A stretch of DNA of 64,000 nucleotides from Ceratobasidium sp. AG-K (Eukaryota; Basidiomycota; Agaricomycetes; Cantharellales; Ceratobasidiaceae): positions 2,666,001 through 2,730,000 of the forward strand of contig JAWNGF010000004.1 in the NCBI GenBank assembly GCA_037039685.1, read 5' to 3'. A program made the translations under genes and the position numbers. Within the stretch, counting starts at the first letter, position 1. Every line of letters starts with the position of its first letter. This document shows, piece after piece, positions 11,101 to 23,343 of the stretch. The notes beneath the pieces were generated by a model. The model saw nothing but the letters and a program-made list of their open reading frames with translations. It was not told the origin of the DNA and made no database searches.

Positions 11101-14100
11101 TCTATGGCGTTGTCGAGAAGAAGACTGTCGGTGCCTCGCAAGCCGGCCTCATCCATATCGTGTTCCGCGAAAAGGGGCCCGAGATTTGCCGTGATCTGTT
11201 CTCCTCTCTCCAGATGGTCGTCAACTTTTGGCTCCTCCACAATGGCTTCAGCATCGGTATCGGCGACACTATTGCCGACAAGGTTACCATGTCGAACATT
11301 ACCATCCACATCGAGACTGCCAAGAATAATGTGCTTGCGCTCATCCAAAAGGCCCAATACGACGGTCTCCGCGCCGAGCCCGGTATGACGATCCGAGAAT
11401 CGTTCGAGAGTCATGTCAATCGAGAGCTGAATATGGCTCGTGACAAGACGGGTAAAGACGCCCAGGACAGTTTGAAGAATGACAACAACGTCAAGCAGAT
11501 GGTCGTCGCCGGTTCCAAAGGCTCTTTCATCAACATTTCGCAAATGTCCGGTTGTGTAGGCCAGCAGAGCGTCGAAGGAAAGCGAATTCCTTTCGGCTTC
11601 AAGCATCGTACCCTTCCCCACTTTAACAAGGACGATTACTGCGCCGAGTCTCGTGGCTTTGTCGAAAATTCCTACCTTCGTGGGTTGACGCCTCAAGAAT
11701 TTTTCTTCCACGCCATGGCTGGTCGCGAGGGTCTCATCGATACTGCTGTCAAGACCGCCGAGACGGGTTACATTCAGCGTCGTTTGGTCAAGGCGATGGA
11801 AGATATTGCGGTCTGTTACGACGGAACGGTCCGAAACTCGTTGGGCGATATCGTGCAATTTGCGTACGGCGAGGACGGCATGGATGGCGCGTTCATCGAG
11901 CGCCAGACCGTCGAGCCCTACCGACTTTCCAACCGCGCGTTCGATCGCAAGTACCGCGTTGACGTTCTCGAGGCCGGCAGCGGCTTCTCGCCTGGCACGC
12001 TCCAAGTCGGCCTCGATGGCACTTCGCCCGAGTTGCAGTACAAGCTCGACAATGAGTTTGCGCAGCTCACCCGCGACCGCAAGCTTCTCCGCGAGTTCAT
12101 CTTTAGGACTGCCGATCCCAACCAGCCCCATTACCTCCCCGTGAACCTCCGCCGTATTATCCAAAACGCCCAACAGATCTTCCACATTGACCGACGCAAG
12201 CCGAGCGATCTCGAGCCCGCGTACATCATGGACGAGGTGGCCGCTTTGGTCAGCCGGTTGGTCGTCGTGCGCGGCCAGGACCCGATTAGTGTGGAGGCCC
12301 AAGCCAACGCCACCATGCTTTTCACGATGCACCTGCGCTCTACTTTTGCGACTCGTCCCGTGCTGGAAGACCTTCGCTTGACCCGCCAGGCGTTCGACTG
12401 GATTATTGGCGAAATCGAGACCAAGTTCAACGCGTCGGTCGTCAACCCCGGCGAGATGTGCGGTACCCTGGCTGCCCAGTCTATTGGAGAGCCCGCGACG
12501 CAGATGACGCTCAATACTTTCCATTATGCTGGTGTGTCCAGTAAGAACGTCACCCTCGGTGTGCCTCGTTTGAAGGAGATTATCAACGTCGCGACCAACA
12601 TCAAGACGCCCTCGCTCACCGTCTACCTCGAGGAGGAGTACGCCAAGGACAAGCATTTGGCAAAGGCCATCCAGACCGAGCTCGCGCACACTACCCTCCG
12701 TACCATCACCTCCGCGACCGAGATCATCTACGACCCTGACCCAACTAATACCATCATCGACGAGGATCGTGATTTTGTCGAGACATTCTTTGCCATTCCC
12801 GACGACAACAACGAGCGTACCCTCTCCCAGCAGTCACCTTGGGTTCTCCGTATCGAGCTTGACCGTGCCAAGGTCCTCGATAAGAAGCTCGACATGGCGT
12901 ACATTGCCGATCGCATCGAGCAGGCGTTCTACCCAGACATGAAAGTCATCCCCTCTGACGACAACTCCGAGAAGCTTATTCTCCGCTGCCGTCCAATCGT
13001 CCTGAGTGACAAGGATGACGAAGCGCTCGATCATACGGAAGAGGACATCTTTATTCGCCAGATCGAGCACAACATGCTGGACTCGGTGACGTTGCGTGGT
13101 ATCAAGGGTATTCGTCGAGTGTTCATGGTCGAGCACGACAAGCCGATGATCGATGCCGCTGGTGAACTGCAGCCCCGCGCTCAGCACGAGTGGGTCCTAG
13201 AAACCGATGGTGTGAATCTCAAGAACGTCCTCAGTGTTGATCACGTCGACTTTTCCCGCACCTATTCGAACAAGTGCCCGGAGATCTTCGAGGTGCTGGG
13301 TATCGAGGCCGCGCGTGCAGCGCTCCTTCGCGAATTGCGTGGTGTTATCGAGTTTGACGGTTCCTACGTCAACTATAGGCATTTGGCGCTCCTTTGCGAT
13401 CTCATGACGAATCGAGGTACTCTGATGGCGATCACTCGTCACGGTATCAATCGTGCGGACACCGGCGCGCTCATGCGTTGCTCGTTCGAAGAGACGGTCG
13501 AAATCCTCATGGAGGCTGCGGCGGTTGGCGAGAAGGATGACTGTTACGGCGTGGCTGAAAACGTGTTGTTCGGACAAATGGCTCCAATGGGGACGGGTTC
13601 TTTCGACGTCGCGCTCGATGTCGATATGCTCAAGGACGTGATCGTCGATCAGCGCCTCCCGATCCAGAACATGATGGCAACTCAAATGGGTGGTGGAATG
13701 ACGCCTGCTGGTCCTTTGGCCATGACTCCATACGACTCGGCGTCGCCCATGCAGGCCGAGGCGTGGAGGGCCGAGGGTGCAGCGTTCTCTCCACTGGCAA
13801 CCAATGCCGACGAGACGTCTGGAGGCTTCAACTTTATTCCGTTTGGCCAAAGCCCGATGGGTGCAGACTCACGATTCGGTGGCGGCTACTCGCCTTCGTC
13901 GCCCGGATACTCTCCTACGTCGCCGTTCATGCCTACGTCGCCAATGGTCACCGCGCCTTCGCCTTATGGTGCTTCGCCGTTTGGCGCAACGTCTCCATAT
14001 GCGGCATCTCCGGCGTACTCGCCAACGTCGCCGAACATGAACTTGACATCGCCGTCTTACAGCCCTACTTCTCCCCAATACTCGCCGACCTCGCCGACGT

Positions 14101-14846
14101 ACAGCCCGACCTGTGAGTATTGCCTCTAATATCCACGCATTATACTAATAAGCAACAGCACCCACGTACTCTCCAACGTCGCCACGCTACTTTGGCAGTA
14201 CCTGTAAGTGACATCGGTCTTGACGAGTGGACAAGTTTCTCACCTGCTTCCCTATAGCTCCGAGCTTCAGCCCTGCGTCACCGCGCTACTCCCCCACCTC
14301 TCCGCGCTACAGCCCTACTTGTGAGTGTGGCCCATATTACGCCTTGCAATCTTCTGACTGTTGTCTAGCGCCGATGCAAGCGTCGCCGACATCTCCTAGG
14401 ACCATGACATCCCCTCGTTACTGTAAGTTCAAACACAATCCTTTTAAGCGCTCTAATCACCTCTGCTACTTTAGCCCCAACGTCTCCCACGTACAGCCCT
14501 GCGTCGCCAGCCTATAGTAAGTCGATCCTGCTCGTGAATTCGACGCTTGCTGATATTGTCTACAGCACCAGTCTCGCCAGCTTACAGTGCGTTGCTTTGG
14601 AAAATCAAACCGTTGGGCTGCGTATGCTAATCCTGTTGTTTCTTTAGGCCCCACGTCTCCTGTTTGGTCTCCACGATGTAAGTCACCATTCCTATATCCC
14701 ATCACCTCGTCGCTTATCCTATCCCCTCTTCAGCCCCTGCTCCGGGAGAGTCGGCAAACCAGACCCAACAAAACAGCCCGGGGACTGGGCAGAATTCGCC
14801 TTGGGGCAACACAGCTTCCTACCAGGCGTCGCCGTCATGGAAATAG
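8111..14846 (+). CDS. RPB1: DNA-directed RNA polymerase II largest subunit
   Basis: Catalytic subunit of RNA polymerase II. The N-terminal zinc site ([17 protein letters not shown]), [10 protein letters not shown], the universal metal-binding loop [10 protein letters not shown] and the bridge-helix region [19 protein letters not shown] are all present in order. A single 3.3-kb exon starts near 10790. The C-terminal domain begins near 13880 and has about 14 near-consensus YSPTSP heptads mixed with degenerate ones, ending SYQASPSWK with TAG at 14844-14846. Early exons are 8111-8197, 8267-8465, 8514-8584, 9211-9459 and 9516 onward. Intron 8585-9210 is about ten times normal length. The catalytic body reads without frame damage. 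Seven introns lie inside the C-terminal domain, all in phase 1. Confidence 0.98.
8585..9210 (+). other. Unusually long RPB1 intron with nested inverted repeats
   Basis: The upstream exon ends in the codons for LKADI and the next exon opens [12 protein letters not shown] at 9211, so 626 bases are removed, against 45-65 for nearly all other introns here. Inside, 8725-8734 pairs perfectly with 8843-8852, 8749-8753 with 8822-8826, 8765-8772 with 8794-8801, and 8779-8783 with 8788-8792; a further hairpin lies near 8860-8872. No known small RNA signature was recognised. Confidence 0.6.
14113..14733 (+). other. Intron-rich RPB1 C-terminal-domain segment
   Basis: Seven introns separate exons 14159-14203 (45 nt), 14258-14320 (63), 14369-14422 (54), 14475-14516 (42), 14566-14586 (21), 14648-14677 (30) and 14734-14846. 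All are GT-AG and phase 1, mostly cutting a Ser or Thr codon just before a Pro. Three exons equal exactly three, two and one 21-nt heptads. Confidence 0.85.
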
Positions 14847-15249
14847 GTTGGTCGAGTGATTGTACGTCTTGCTGCTATGTGTTTCCACTCTTTACTTTCT
14901 TTCATGTCTCACCCGCACTGGGATTGTGCAACCAATGTATATCTTATCAACCAACCATACTTGTGTGACTAAGCAAGAACTGAACCGTCAATCACGCCAA
15001 TCCTTCTTCCCCTTTCATCCATTACCGACACGCAGCCCCTGTGCAACCTATACACCCATTGCTTCAAGCCAGACAACCCAGTTGAACTCGGGTTGAACCC
15101 CGCTGATTTAAATACAAATAAAGATCATTCGTGGCGAATATGGAAAAGGTTCAATAGCGAACGCATCCATTCATCCATTCAAATGGCGTTACCTGCAATG
15201 CCCAAGATAATATCCCTTATTCGTGGGATGGCGCGTACTTGGAGCAGCG
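14847..15249. other. RPB1 3' region, no gene
   Basis: No coding signal is supported. An AATAAA lies at 15117-15122, about 270 bases after the RPB1 stop, and may serve polyadenylation. Confidence 0.4.
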
Positions 15250-17092
15250 CTAGCGTGTGTGTATGGACACATGAGTCATATGGAGGGCGTGGACAAGCAA
15301 CTCAACACTAGAGCCGTCCTTCGAAAGCACCATGGTATTCTTCCAAGCATCCACTAGTTTGTCAACTGCCCTCGCCATCCCAGTCATGTGAATAACTCCT
15401 GCACAGGCTGCATGCAAGGCAATACACCGGCGATCTAGTAATGGGCATCTCGAGTCCGTTAAAAGGGTGATTATTTTGCTATCCGGATGCCCGAGAAAGA
15501 TAACTTCTTTGAGCTTTGCGAAGATAGTGAGAGTTCTGGTCATCCTATCAAGACGGAGCTGGGTTCGGAGCATACCGAGCATTCCTATCAACTCACTGGG
15601 GCTGCCTCTAGCCATATTCAAGTCGACCAACATAACCGCGTGCCTCGACAGACAAAGTTAGGATATTCTTCAAGCTACTGATTATGTCTCCATTGATTTT
15701 CGTCAAAGTAAACCCACCATACCGTTCTACAGGCCCCTGAAATGGGGATGCTTCGCCTAACTTTGAAGGGCATTTTAATGACTGACTCGCAGTTAAGAGC
15801 AACTACTTGCCTCCGCCCTTTCCTCGATGTAATGAAACGGGATAGCATGAGCAGCAGCGGTGCGATCAATAGCTGTATCGGCGTCAACATCGCCCTTGGC
15901 TGAGACATCCACTACTCCAGTGATCATGCATCTCTGCCTATCGCGTAGAAGCGACTATACAATATCAATAAACGATGCCCATGATATTTGTGCCGGATAC
16001 CTGCCTGGGCTCTGGCCGAAGACGGGCCCCTTTGCACATGCTCAAAGATGGAAGTACCGTTGTTACCATCGCTGTCTGCGCCGCCAGATGTATGCGTTGT
16101 ACCAGGGAGCGTAGGGGCACCGGCAGCATGAACTGGGCCACAATTCACCAAACATACGCGAGAAAAGAACCGCGTTTCACTTACAAGGTACAATTAGGCC
16201 TTGGTCAGTACCTATCCTTTAATTCGCGTAGCTGTTCGTCACTGTCGCAAGAGTCGACTTCCCGATAAAATGCCATGCACCGTTGGTTGTTGGGAGCACA
16301 ATGAATTAGAGCGGCTACGAATTCCCCGGTACCATCATCGTCATCTGGTAGGCCTCGGTTCTAGCAACCGCCTGAGGAAATCGATTCATTGGTGGCTGGT
16401 CGACGATCGCTGCAGGAACTCAGCTGTCACATGGTAGACCGGGGCAACCGGGTGACGCTCAAGAAATTGCGGCTACGTGAAACGCCATATCGTGACGAAT
16501 ACACAAGCCAGGATAAAAACCAAAGCCGGTCACAATCTAGATAAGAAAGTCTGAGATCTTTGATCGAGGCAATGATCCCGCTTGGCATCCTAAATGTAAG
16601 CCCATGTGGAGCTGCCTGCTGAATACGGGCGGAAGGGGCAAGCCATGGCATAATGGCCCTGTTGCGACTGGGGATCCGACGAACTAGTACTGAACAAGCT
16701 ATTCGAGACCTGGTCGTGCTCTCGCAAGGAGTTATTCCTGGTCGAGTCCGCCACATGCGTGACTTGATATGATCCGTCACCAGGAAAGCTATCAGCATTC
16801 AGGGTAAAAAATCCAACGCTAATGCTCTGACTGGAAGGCTCAATTGGGTGGGTGGGGGGACCGAGAAGGTATTGACGATCGAGAGTAAGGTCACGAAAGC
16901 AAGCGAGTTGAGAGCCAGGGTGATTACAGTCTTCAAAGGCGGTCTATAGAACTGGATATAACTCAAATCACCTTCCTCATGTAATGGAATTGCTCTGCAT
17001 ACCCAAAAGTCGGTGGCCCGTGTGTTTAGATCAGACAGCGGTTGTGGTTGGGCACAGACATGGTGAGTTCTTAAGCGCGCATAGTATTTCAA
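15250..17092 (-). pseudogene. Decayed gene, hypothetical membrane-protein family
   Basis: Several minus-strand open stretches follow one another in different frames: a start region at 17092 with WVCRAIPLHEEGDLSYIQFY and the hydrophobic stretch TVITLALNSLAFVTLLSIVN, then a Ser-rich segment reading LNADSFPGDGSYQVTHVADS that soon meets an in-frame TAG, then a hydrophobic LLLMLSRF block near 15850, and a helical block 15633-15250 with MLRTQLRLDRMTRTLTIFAK and DRRCIALHAACAGVIHMTG. Frame changes near 15740 and 15615 join stretches that otherwise read naturally. The helical end looks ARM/HEAT-like but I cannot name the family. I read it as one gene broken by a stop and frameshifts; two unrelated fragments is the alternative. 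Confidence 0.42.
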
Positions 17093-18085
17093 TCTAAATC
17101 TACCAGTACTTTATAGTACCACTCAGGTTTGTCTTGCAAGCTTGCAGTATAGACCGCATATAGACGTGCCAGTCACGATTACTTTGAGCATGCGTGTTGG
17201 CCCTAGACAGATGAGACCGATACATGAGTGCAACCTTGTTCAAGCAACCATAGTTCCAGAGTCCCTGGATTCTCAACTCTGCGATTCTAGAACGTAGTGT
17301 CCCATACTATGAGCTGCACCCCATTATGATTAGCAGACGAGGGCCCCAAACCCAGTTGATTGCGGAACATACGCTGTCTTGGGCATAGTGAAATGAACGC
17401 GTCGCGATTGGTGAGAGTCGTTAGCGCTCAAACATCTGCAAGCAGTGCAGATTCAGTAAAGCGTGCAAGGGACCGAAGAAGACCTATCACATGCGAAGTA
17501 TCAGCACTCACGTATGTCGACGATGACTACCGATATACTCACCATGAGAATGTGGTGGCGAAGTGATGCCGTACATACACAAATCCAGACTTTGAATGAT
17601 TATGTGTGAGAAGTCCCCCAGTTGTTCATCGCTCCTTTTGGTTCGTGGGCTGCGGACACGTATCGCAGGGTAAGCAACGAAGACATGATCAATACTTGCG
17701 AAACACCGCTGAGCAACGTCGGGAGAAACTGCGGAGTTGGGTCGCATTTGATTGCGCGCATATATTCACATAGGGGTTGTTACGCGAACTCGTCTGGCTC
17801 ACTCGCCAGGGGATGAGGAAACGCATGTGAAAGGCGTGTCAAACCGATATGGGAGCGTTATCTACCTTTTAATCTGTTCTCGGTGGCTAGTTCCCCTGAA
17901 ATGGGTAGCGTTTTGCCTGACGGGAGTGGATATGGGACGACCGGTGGCTGTGTTTCTGACCAAATTGTCCGATCTTATCCGATACTAGTTTAAAACCTGC
18001 GGAGCTGGAGCCGACCTTACCACGACCCCGACAACGGCATTTTTCTCCCCCCGATAATCTCTTACTCTCATTTAATATCCTCCTG
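17093..18085. other. Non-coding stretch, upstream of ferric reductase
   Basis: Only short chance open frames are seen. The last 80 bases are pyrimidine-rich, as expected of a fungal promoter or leader. Confidence 0.4.
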
Positions 18086-18195
18086 ATGTCGCGTCAATTG
18101 GTGCTTGCGTCGCAGCTGTTCGGATCGGGACCATACAAGTGAGTGCAGCTGGCGCTTGAGTGGCTTCAATTTTATCTGATAACACTGATCCCGTT

Positions 18196-20467
18196 ATGGC
18201 CGACCACCACCGCTCCTATTATAGCTGGAAGGAAACCGACCCCAAATACGCCTATGCGTTTACTGCAGGATGGGTCGCTGTCGCACTCTCTATTGCTCTG
18301 TTCCGGCTCCCAAGTGGTATCCGATCCCTTTGGCAAAACTCTGGCCGTATCCACCCGGCGTTGGCTCTTGGTATCCGCCAACGCGCCGAGGGCCCTAAAT
18401 ATGGCGCTGCAGCGCAGGTTATTGGTCGCTCGAAGATTTCGGTATGGGCATCTGTGCTTGGTGCATGGTTAATGTACGTTCCGCCTGGGTTCAAGCTGGA
18501 CGTCGGACAGTGTGAGCAAATCTCGATCTGTGGAGTTCGATCTATGCTAAAATGGCTTTACATCACAGGCCTCGTTGTGACGTCCTATCTGTCACTTGCT
18601 GCGTTTTGTGTCGTCGATCATCCAGACCTTCTGAACCACCCCAATCGTCCAGGTGCGTGCCATTCCTTGCTGGAGCTTAGCAAACACATGACCGTGGGAT
18701 TTGCTCAGGTTTCATCGCTGTGGCGCAATTTCCGATCCTCTTTCTCACAGCAGCGAAATACAACCCCTTATTTGCGCTACTTGGTCGCGGTCACGACAAG
18801 CTCAACTTTCTGCATCGATGGGCTGGTAGAGGAGTTGCTCTCGCTGCTGTTGTCCATGCTATACTCTGGGTCATCAGGCGCTTCCGTACTGGGTTGGCAT
18901 GCAGGCTATACACTCGCCAAGCCGACATAACTGGGATTGCTGCGACTGTTGTGCTGGCTATCATGGTGGTTCTATCGAGGAGTCAGGTTAGGAGGCGATG
19001 CTACGAACTGTTCTTTGTGTCCCAGTAAGTCAAGCTCGGTTGTTGCTGTCTAACAAGTACTGATTTGGGGCAAGTGTGATCGGCACCGTCGTATTTATGG
19101 CCCTCATTTTCTTCCACGCCAAATGGCACTTTTCCGCCCCATGGCTCTTGACTCCCACCATCATTTATGGACTAGACCTTACCTTGCGATCAATCCGGTT
19201 CCGAGTCAAGGAGGCCAAGCTTGAGCCGGTAGACGACCAAATGACTCTAGTATGTTCAAAACTGCTCATCTCTCAACGTTCACTGACGTTCATGGCACCC
19301 AGATTCACATACAAGACTGCGGGTCTGGTTGGCGCGCAGGCCAACACGTTCATGTCCGACTCATCACGCCCGAGGGCGTATCGACCGAGTCACATTCATT
19401 TTCGATCGTGAATGCACCAAGAGTATCCGCCAATCCCTCTATCCCGAGTCAACCACGCTCCATCCTTCCCACGACGCCATCCTCCGCAACTCCCCTAATC
19501 CAAGATCAGGATCAAGATGCGAGCAAGGAACCAAAGGTGCTTACGCTCGCCGCACGTGTTACTGGAACATGGACAAAGGACCTCAACTCCCTTGCTGGAC
19601 GAGGCCCCACCGCCGACAAGGCCCCACTGAAGGTCTTGGTTGATGGTCCATACGGCGCTCCACCTAGACCAGAAGGAGAGCGAGTGGTGATGGTGTGCGG
19701 TGGGTCGGGCGCGGCCTATGTACTTGGTGTGTTGGCGGATTGGCTGGACACGGACGACATACTTGAGCAGCCAGAAGACGAGGACGAAGAGGATCGTGCA
19801 TCGACCAAATCCGACTGTTCTCGTTCAGGCCTACATAGCATCCTGCTGGTATGGTACGTCCGTGAGGCCCGTTGCGTCCGGTGGTTCGCGGAATATATCC
19901 GCCGCATAGGCGCCCTGGCACGCGCTCGAGGCGTGAGCATTGTCATTCGAATCTGCGTCACGCGCGAACAAGGGCGACGGATCTCGACCGACGACCGCAA
20001 CCTAAGCCCGAGTGGGGCAGCCAAAGACTTCAGGCTATCCACGCTTTCAGACCTTGACGCTCGACAAAATTCGTTCATTGTCCCCCTCACGGAGGATAAC
20101 ACGGGTGGGCTATTGGGGCTGGGCTTGCCCGGGAGCGTCGAGTTTGCGCGACCGTGTATAGGAGATATTGTCCAGGAGCAAATTGGAGCGTGGGCACGCG
20201 CCGAGGCGGACGTGAGAGAGCGAGGGCGGAAGCGAAGCATACGAGCCGGTTGCGGATGACGACTCGGACGATGCGCAGAGTCTGAGTACGGGCGGAGCAT
20301 CGTCACTGCTCCCGACCGACGGGCGCCGTGGGACGGGCGTGTTTGTGTTATGTTGTGGTCCTATGCCGATGGTATTCGAGACCAAGGTTGCTGTTGCTCG
20401 CTTGCCGGCCAAGGGGATTCGGCGCGCTGGTGGTGTCTGGGTGCATACTGAGGCGTACGAGCTGTGA
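18196..20467 (+). CDS. Ferric reductase transmembrane protein (FRE family)
   Basis: Plasma-membrane metalloreductase moving electrons from NADPH via FAD and two hemes to extracellular iron or copper. Exons encode several membrane helices with heme-ligand histidines (LNFLHRWAGRGVALAAVVHA; then VIGTVVFMALIFFHAKWHF), the FAD loop HSFSIVNAP in the place of HPFT, the NADPH motif CGGSGAAYVLGVLADW, and near the end CCGPMPMVFE and the terminal GGVWVHTEAYEL. The frame stops early at about 20259 unless one base is restored near 20220, after which a conserved tail runs to TGA at 20465-20467. Start choice: ATG 18196 (MADHHRSYYSWKETDP), or ATG 18086 with intron 18138-18227, which joins in phase to give GSGPYNWKETDP. 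Both are plausible. Confidence 0.92.
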
Positions 20468-20525
20468 GCATATGGTTTGGCGTGGGTTTGTGGTGGGGGA
20501 TGGACTTTCATCTGTATAGTTAGAC

Positions 20526-23343
20526 ATGGGCGCGCTTTTTTGTATTTATAATTGCTTTGTAGAGATGTGTTTCAAGGTAGCGAGTGGAGCGTTGCAAATT
20601 AACCGTGAGGAGCTCACAATTCGTGCGTATGTATGCCAGTGCTTAGCTGTAGTTCGATTCCCGCAGATACTCTTGCAATCCGCGAGAGATTTGCCGCTGA
20701 AGTTCTTTGTGTCGAGCCGACCAGAGCCTGCTATCAGCGAAGTGATGCTCTACGTCGACGAAAAGGCCTCGATTTCCTTGCATTTGGATGATGTCAAGAA
20801 GTCAGCTGTAGAACTTGACATCAATAAATTCCTAGCTGCAACGCTCAGGACCACGCCCCGTCCCCACCTGACGGAGGTATTGATACGATAGCGAAACGAG
20901 CTGGAAATTTATTCGTATCTGCCACTACTGTGGTGCACTATTTCAACCAAGACGAGGTCGGTGTAGGCATTGGCGCCCGGTTCGGAGATATCGTAGCAAA
21001 ACGTTAGACACATTTGCATCCGCTCGACAGCAGCACAAAGGGCTGCAACGAACTTTACCAACTCTACAACGTCATTCTCACTTCGGCTTTTGGCAAATTA
21101 TTGACCCCCGATGAACAGCAGACCGGATAGCTTGTGCTCTAGGCTGTTGTATGCGCAAAGGAGCCGATGACCACCAACGACCTCGCATCACTTACCGGAG
21201 AGCATGAGGCTCAAGTATCGCTGGTCCTCAATTATTTTCAGCCGGTACCGCACCTATCTGAAGAGAACGGACTGGTCACGATTCCCCACGTGTCGTTCGC
21301 GGACTATATGCTCAACAAAATATGATCGAGGAGCCAATATGTAGAAGAGTCAGGGCACAACCGACGGCTGGCTGGCCGTTGCTTCGAGATAATGAAGGAA
21401 CAACTACGATTTAACCTATGTGGTCTTGAAGTGCCCTTCATATTTGACGAGGAAGTTCCAAATCTCATGAAGAGGGTTCAGCGGGTTGTTCCTCCTTCTT
21501 TGTCTTACGCGTGCCGCTACTGGAGCGAACATTCGAAACTTGCTGCGTTCAGGGACGAGCTTGAGGATCATTTGGCCGACTTCCTATCTCAAAGACTACT
21601 GCTCTGGATAGAAGTAATGAACCTTACAAAGTACATCGGCATGAGCGTATCAATGTTGTGCCACGCACATAATTGGCTCCTGGTACGTTATATTTTATGA
21701 TGGAGTTAAGCCGGAGTCCAATTTTTTCCTTAGCAGACTCGTTGTAAAACAGACACAATCAAGCAAACCATCGAGGCACGGCAATTAATTAACTTTTTCA
21801 CAGTTAACTGGTGTCGGCTAGTTACTGGCTCTATCCACACTTTGAATTTGCGTTCCCACGCCAGACGAATTCAACGTGCGGGAATCATTGTGGGCATACG
21901 TCTGGGATAATCAGAATTCGGGGCATTTTAACCAAGCCGATGGAGCGAGCTGCGCTGGTAACATGGAGCGTTGATTCGATTATTACCGCACTCGCTTTCT
22001 CTCCAGACGACTCCCTCATCGTCTCTGGCTCTGTTAATGGTACGATCCTCGTGTGGGATGTGGACACAGGCGACATTGTCATTGATCATGATACTTTTGC
22101 AAGGCATACGAATCGGGTCAGCTCCGTCGCATTCTCCCCCGATGGCTCACTTGTCATTTCCGGGTCTTGCGTTTTTGGTGCGATTGGTACGTTCCGGCAC
22201 TTTCGCTGCTGGATCTATTAACCCCTGCGGAGGTGAGATAGTCGCGAGCGCCATCTCTCCCAACCGCTCATGTACCGCCTTCGGCGCACTGGGTGGTACA
22301 ATACGACTAAATTCCGTGCGTAACGGGACAGCTATCACTACAACACTGGGAGGACATTATAAAACCGTTGACTTAGTTGCTTTCTCTCCAGACGGCTCTC
22401 ATATCGCCTCCGCCTCCTTTGATCGCACAATACGATTATGGAGTGCACATACCGATGTCAATGCTAGTGAATCATTCGAAGGGCATGCTGACTCGGTCAT
22501 GTCGGTTGCGTTTGCTCCTGACGGCCAAAGCCTTGTTTCCGGCTCATATGATTGTATATGCCAAATCTGGGACACACATACCGGCGTTTCCATTACCCAG
22601 CCGCTTAGGGGACACACCGGCCCAGTCAGCTCGGTCGCGTTTTCTCCCGAAAGTTCATTCATTGTGTTCGGTTCTTAGGATCGCAAAATCCAAGTCTGGG
22701 ACGCATATAGCGGTACTACAACTATTGGCCCGCTTGAAGGGAATACAAACCGGGTCAGCTCGGCTGCGTTCTCTCCCAACCGGTCACGCGTCGTTTCAGG
22801 CTTTTTTGATGTACAATCCTGGTGTGGGACACTCATAGTGGCATCATAATCACTGGGTCGTTCAAGGGACATACACACTGGGTCAGCTCCATTGCGTTCT
22901 CTCCTGGTGGGTCAAGTATTGTTTCCGCCTTCTTTGATCGCACAATTCGATTGTGGAACGCACGCACTGGCAGCATTATTTTTCCACCGTTCCAGGGGCA
23001 CACCAGCTGGGTCACCTCAGATGCCTTTGCTCCCAATGAACGCCATATCGTCTCTGGCTCATTTGATTGCTCCATTCGCACGTGGGATACAGAAACTGGT
23101 ACCCCTATTGCCGGGCTGCTTACTGGACACACAGGATCTGTCAGCTCGGTTGCATTCTCTCCCGATGGCTCGTGCGTTATATCCGGTTCCTCCGATCGCA
23201 CAGTCCGAGTGTGGGGCACTCTTACCGGTAAAGCCCCCATCCAACCATTTGAAGGGCACACAGACTCGGTCACCTCAGTCGCCTTCTCCCCTGATGGCTT
23301 GCGTAGTGTGTCTATCTTTTTTGATTTCACTATTCGAATGTGA
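20526..23343 (+). pseudogene. Decayed NACHT-WD40 STAND protein gene
   Basis: The first part (20526-20891) reads LPLKFFVSSRPEPAISEV, the arginine-sensor side of a NACHT NTPase as found in fungal NWD proteins. Several in-frame stops follow (for example near 21006, 21130 and 21325) among recognisable remnants such as LTSAFGKLLTPDEQ, TNDLASLTGEHEAQVSLVL, GLVTIPHVSFADYML and SYACRYWSEH. From 21930 about ten WD40 blades follow with a period near 129 bases (VAFSPDGS..IVSGS..DRTIRLWD). Frame changes near 22180 and 22815 and a TAG at 22677-22679, where the repeat expects a Ser codon, break the array. The N-terminal effector domain and P-loop are not found. Intact relatives are thought to act in self/non-self recognition; this copy looks dead. 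Confidence 0.82.
21930..23343 (+). repeat. WD40 blade repeats, about 129-bp period
   Basis: Each unit carries a segment reading (V/I)SSVAFSPDGS then (I/V)VSGS..D.TIR(L/V)WD..TG and ends in a GHT codon group. Units are similar but not identical at the DNA level, as expected of a domain repeat evolving partly by unequal exchange. Confidence 0.8.

Noticed and set aside
10722..12689. A 655-codon open frame antisense to RPB1
   Set aside because: It lies wholly within the conserved RPB1 exon, shows low-complexity charged composition with no motif, and is explained by the strong codon bias of the plus-strand gene.
13197..13850. A 217-codon minus-strand frame under the 3' part of RPB1
   Set aside because: Shadow of the conserved coding strand; no family features.
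20640..20665. A tRNA-like T-loop (AGTTCGATTCC)
   Set aside because: No matching A box, anticodon arm or acceptor stem around it; it falls in the decayed NACHT region.
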